Shown in pieces: positions 7,489-8,664 of a DNA stretch of 8,664 nt. The notes under the pieces are model-generated. The model did not search any database. It saw only the letters and a program-made list of their open reading frames with translations, and was not told the origin of the DNA. This stretch comes from Betaproteobacteria bacterium (GTDB lineage: Bacteria; Pseudomonadota; Gammaproteobacteria; Burkholderiales; Nitrosomonadaceae). Each line of letters starts with the position of its first letter. The first letter of the stretch is position 1. A program made the position numbers and the translations under genes. Location of the stretch: the NCBI GenBank assembly GCA_022601315.1, contig JAHZIU010000271.1, forward strand, positions 1 to 8,664, given 5' to 3'.

Positions 7489-8109
7489 ATGAAGCATGCT
7501 AAAACCAGCAAAGCATGGATGAAAGAGCATGTAAATGATTTTTTCGTCAAGCAAGCGAAGAAAGACGGCTATCGTTCACGTGCAGCATATAAACTACTTG
7601 AAATTTCTGAGCGCGATCACATCTTAAAATCTGGTATAACGGTGGTTGATTTAGGGGCCGCACCAGGAAGCTGGTCACAAGTAGCAATCAACAAAGTTGG
7701 CACAAAAGGTAAGGTGATTGCTTTAGACATTCTTAATATGGCACCACTACCTGACGTTATATTCATACAGGATGACTTTAGAAATGAGAGTGCACTTAAT
7801 CAATTAAAAAATTTTCTGGATGGGCATGTACTAGATCTTGTAATTTCGGACATGGCACCTAATATAAGTGGTATTGTAGTGAGTGATCAAGCTAAAAGTA
7901 TGTATTTAGCAGAATTAGCGTTAACATTCGCTATGGAAACACTGAACTATGGCGGAAATTTTCTTGTCAAAGTGTTTCAAGGAACAGATTTTGACCAATT
8001 TCTTAAAGAGATGCGTGCTGGTTTTAATAAGGTTTTGATTCGTAAACCAAAAGCATCACGTAATCGTAGCAATGAGTTATATTTGCTTGGATTAGGCAAA
8101 AAAAATTAA
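7489..8109 (+). CDS. rlmE: 23S rRNA (uridine-2552) 2'-O-methyltransferase
   Basis: RlmE (FtsJ/RrmJ) uses S-adenosylmethionine to methylate the 2'-OH of U2552 in the A loop of 23S rRNA, a late step of 50S assembly. The protein is 206 residues (E. coli 209). The SAM-binding motif 'VVDLGAAPGSWSQ' lies at about 52-64. The K-D-K-E tetrad is complete: Lys35, Asp121 in 'SDMAPN', Lys161 in 'VKVFQG' and Glu196 in 'SNELYLL'. The start cannot be moved to an earlier ATG, because an in-frame TAA stands at 7477-7479. Starting at the next Met (residue 11) would drop the conserved Trp10. No Shine-Dalgarno sequence precedes the ATG, and the promoter just upstream leaves almost no leader. ftsH follows on the same strand after 148 bases, the same neighbour order as in E. 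coli. Confidence 0.96.
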   Translation: MKHAKTSKAWMKEHVNDFFVKQAKKDGYRSRAAYKLLEISERDHILKSGITVVDLGAAPGSWSQVAINKVGTKGKVIALDILNMAPLPDVIFIQDDFRNESALNQLKNFLDGHVLDLVISDMAPNISGIVVSDQAKSMYLAELALTFAMETLNYGGNFLVKVFQGTDFDQFLKEMRAGFNKVLIRKPKASRNRSNELYLLGLGKKN

Positions 8110-8110
8110 T

Positions 8111-8141
8111 TTATAGCGTAATTGAATATTTTACAGCGTAA
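8111..8141 (+). repeat. short tandem-spaced repeat TTAYAGCGTAA
   Basis: TTATAGCGTAA (8111-8121) and TTACAGCGTAA (8131-8141) differ at one of 11 bases and sit 20 bases apart, about two helical turns. The second copy is a partial palindrome (TTAC-n3-GTAA). Two look-alike sites on the same DNA face just after rlmE and upstream of ftsH could be a regulator-binding pair. This is a by-eye observation in AT-rich DNA and may be chance. Confidence 0.3.
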
Positions 8142-8246
8142 AGACTGAAAAAAGCTATTCATATATCTATAAATTGAACAAACCATTCTGTTACAAATCA
8201 GAAAATAAGGTTAGAATGATAAATCAAAGATATTAAGGTGCAAACC

Positions 8247-8252
8247 AAGGAG
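8247..8252 (+). promoter_or_regulatory. ribosome-binding site that sets the ftsH TTG start
   Basis: AAGGAG stands five bases before TTG 8258-8260. The nearest in-frame ATG (8270) is 17 bases away from it, too far for normal initiation. The sequence therefore argues for the rare TTG start. Confidence 0.8.
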
Positions 8253-8257
8253 TTATT

Positions 8258-8664
8258 TTGAATAATCTAATGAAGAACATGGCCATTTGGCTAGTGATTG
8301 CACTAGTATTAATGACAGTATTCAACCAATTCAGTGTACGTCAGCCAGCGCAGGTTCCAATGGAATACTCGCAGTTTATTGCCGAATTAAATCAAGGCAG
8401 AATTGCTAAAGTTGTTATTGATGGTCGAACACTCAGAGGCACAAAGTCAGACGGAAGGCGGTTCACGACTTATGCGCCATCTGATCCATGGATGGTAAGT
8501 GATCTACTGAAGTCTGGCGTCATCATTGAAGCCAAGCCTGATGAAGAACCATCTATGTTAATGAGCATTTTCATTTCCTGGTTCCCAATGCTTCTATTAA
8601 TAGGCGTGTGGATTTTCTTTATGCGCCAAATGCAAGGTGGTGGCGGTAAAGGCGGCGCTTTCTC
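8258..8664 (+). CDS. ftsH: ATP-dependent zinc metalloprotease FtsH, N-terminal part
   Basis: FtsH is a hexameric inner-membrane AAA+ protease that degrades membrane and short-lived cytosolic proteins. Only the first 135 codons lie in the window; the frame is open at the right edge. A first membrane segment lies at about residues 8-24 ('AIWLVIALVLMTVF'). A periplasmic domain follows, about 25-102, including 'VPMEYSQFIAEL'. The second membrane segment is at about 103-122 ('SIFISWFPMLLLIGVWIFF'), then 'MRQMQGGGGKGGAFS', which leads into the AAA+ domain. This order and the second membrane segment match E. coli FtsH very closely. The Walker motifs and the HExxH zinc site are beyond the edge and cannot be checked. 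The start is TTG at 8258, chosen by the strong AAGGAG. It probably has its own promoter or is read through from rlmE; no convincing heat-shock promoter was seen. Confidence 0.96.
   Translation, partial: MNNLMKNMAIWLVIALVLMTVFNQFSVRQPAQVPMEYSQFIAELNQGRIAKVVIDGRTLRGTKSDGRRFTTYAPSDPWMVSDLLKSGVIIEAKPDEEPSMLMSIFISWFPMLLLIGVWIFFMRQMQGGGGKGGAF

Noticed and set aside
7459..7554. N-terminal extension of yhbY back to 7554
   Set aside because: It overlaps the rlmE coding sequence, adds 32 residues unlike the family, and ignores the good AAGAGGA site in front of 7458.
8174..8217. Promoter for ftsH, including a heat-shock type
   Set aside because: TAGAAT at 8212-8217 could be a -10 box, but no acceptable -35 stands at 16-18 bases. 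TTGAAC at 8174 lacks a properly spaced CCCCAT-type partner, so neither sigma-70 nor sigma-32 is supported.

Overview
The window is an ordinary, low-GC proteobacterial chromosome segment. The order carA-carB-greA / yhbY / rlmE-ftsH, with yhbY on the opposite strand, is a housekeeping arrangement I know from Betaproteobacteria. Together with the AT-rich coding sequence and the protein sequences, it fits a Nitrosomonas-like betaproteobacterium. The genus is a guess from memory; the class is more secure.

Layout. Positions 1-186 hold the C-terminal end of a plus-strand gene whose last part is a bacterial SH3 domain; it has no start inside the window. A membrane-bound diguanylate cyclase (227-1891, minus) converges on it. 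A 276-base divergent intergenic region (1892-2167) follows, with a plausible promoter for each side. Next come carA (2168-3322), carB (3377-6577) and greA (6617-7093), all on plus with gaps of 54 and 39 bases, probably one transcription unit. yhbY (7102-7458, minus) converges on greA with an 8-base gap. rlmE (7489-8109, plus) diverges from yhbY across only 30 bases. ftsH starts at 8258 and runs off the right edge.

How they fit together. CarA and CarB form carbamoyl phosphate synthetase, feeding pyrimidine and arginine synthesis. GreA rescues backtracked RNA polymerase. YhbY and RlmE both act on the large ribosomal subunit or its 23S rRNA. FtsH is the membrane AAA+ protease. In E. coli rlmE (ftsJ/rrmJ) and ftsH are also adjacent. 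The cyclase and the SH3 gene look like accessory genes beside this conserved block.

I found no mobile element, CRISPR array, RNA gene or clearly new system. The points most worth a second look are small. A near-consensus promoter predicts a leaderless rlmE mRNA and has its -35 box on the yhbY start codon. A seven-codon reading frame overlaps the greA start as ATGA. A run of nine A lies in the coding strand of the cyclase. The carA start needs moving to a GTG at 2168. Two E. coli-type effector residues of CarB are replaced.
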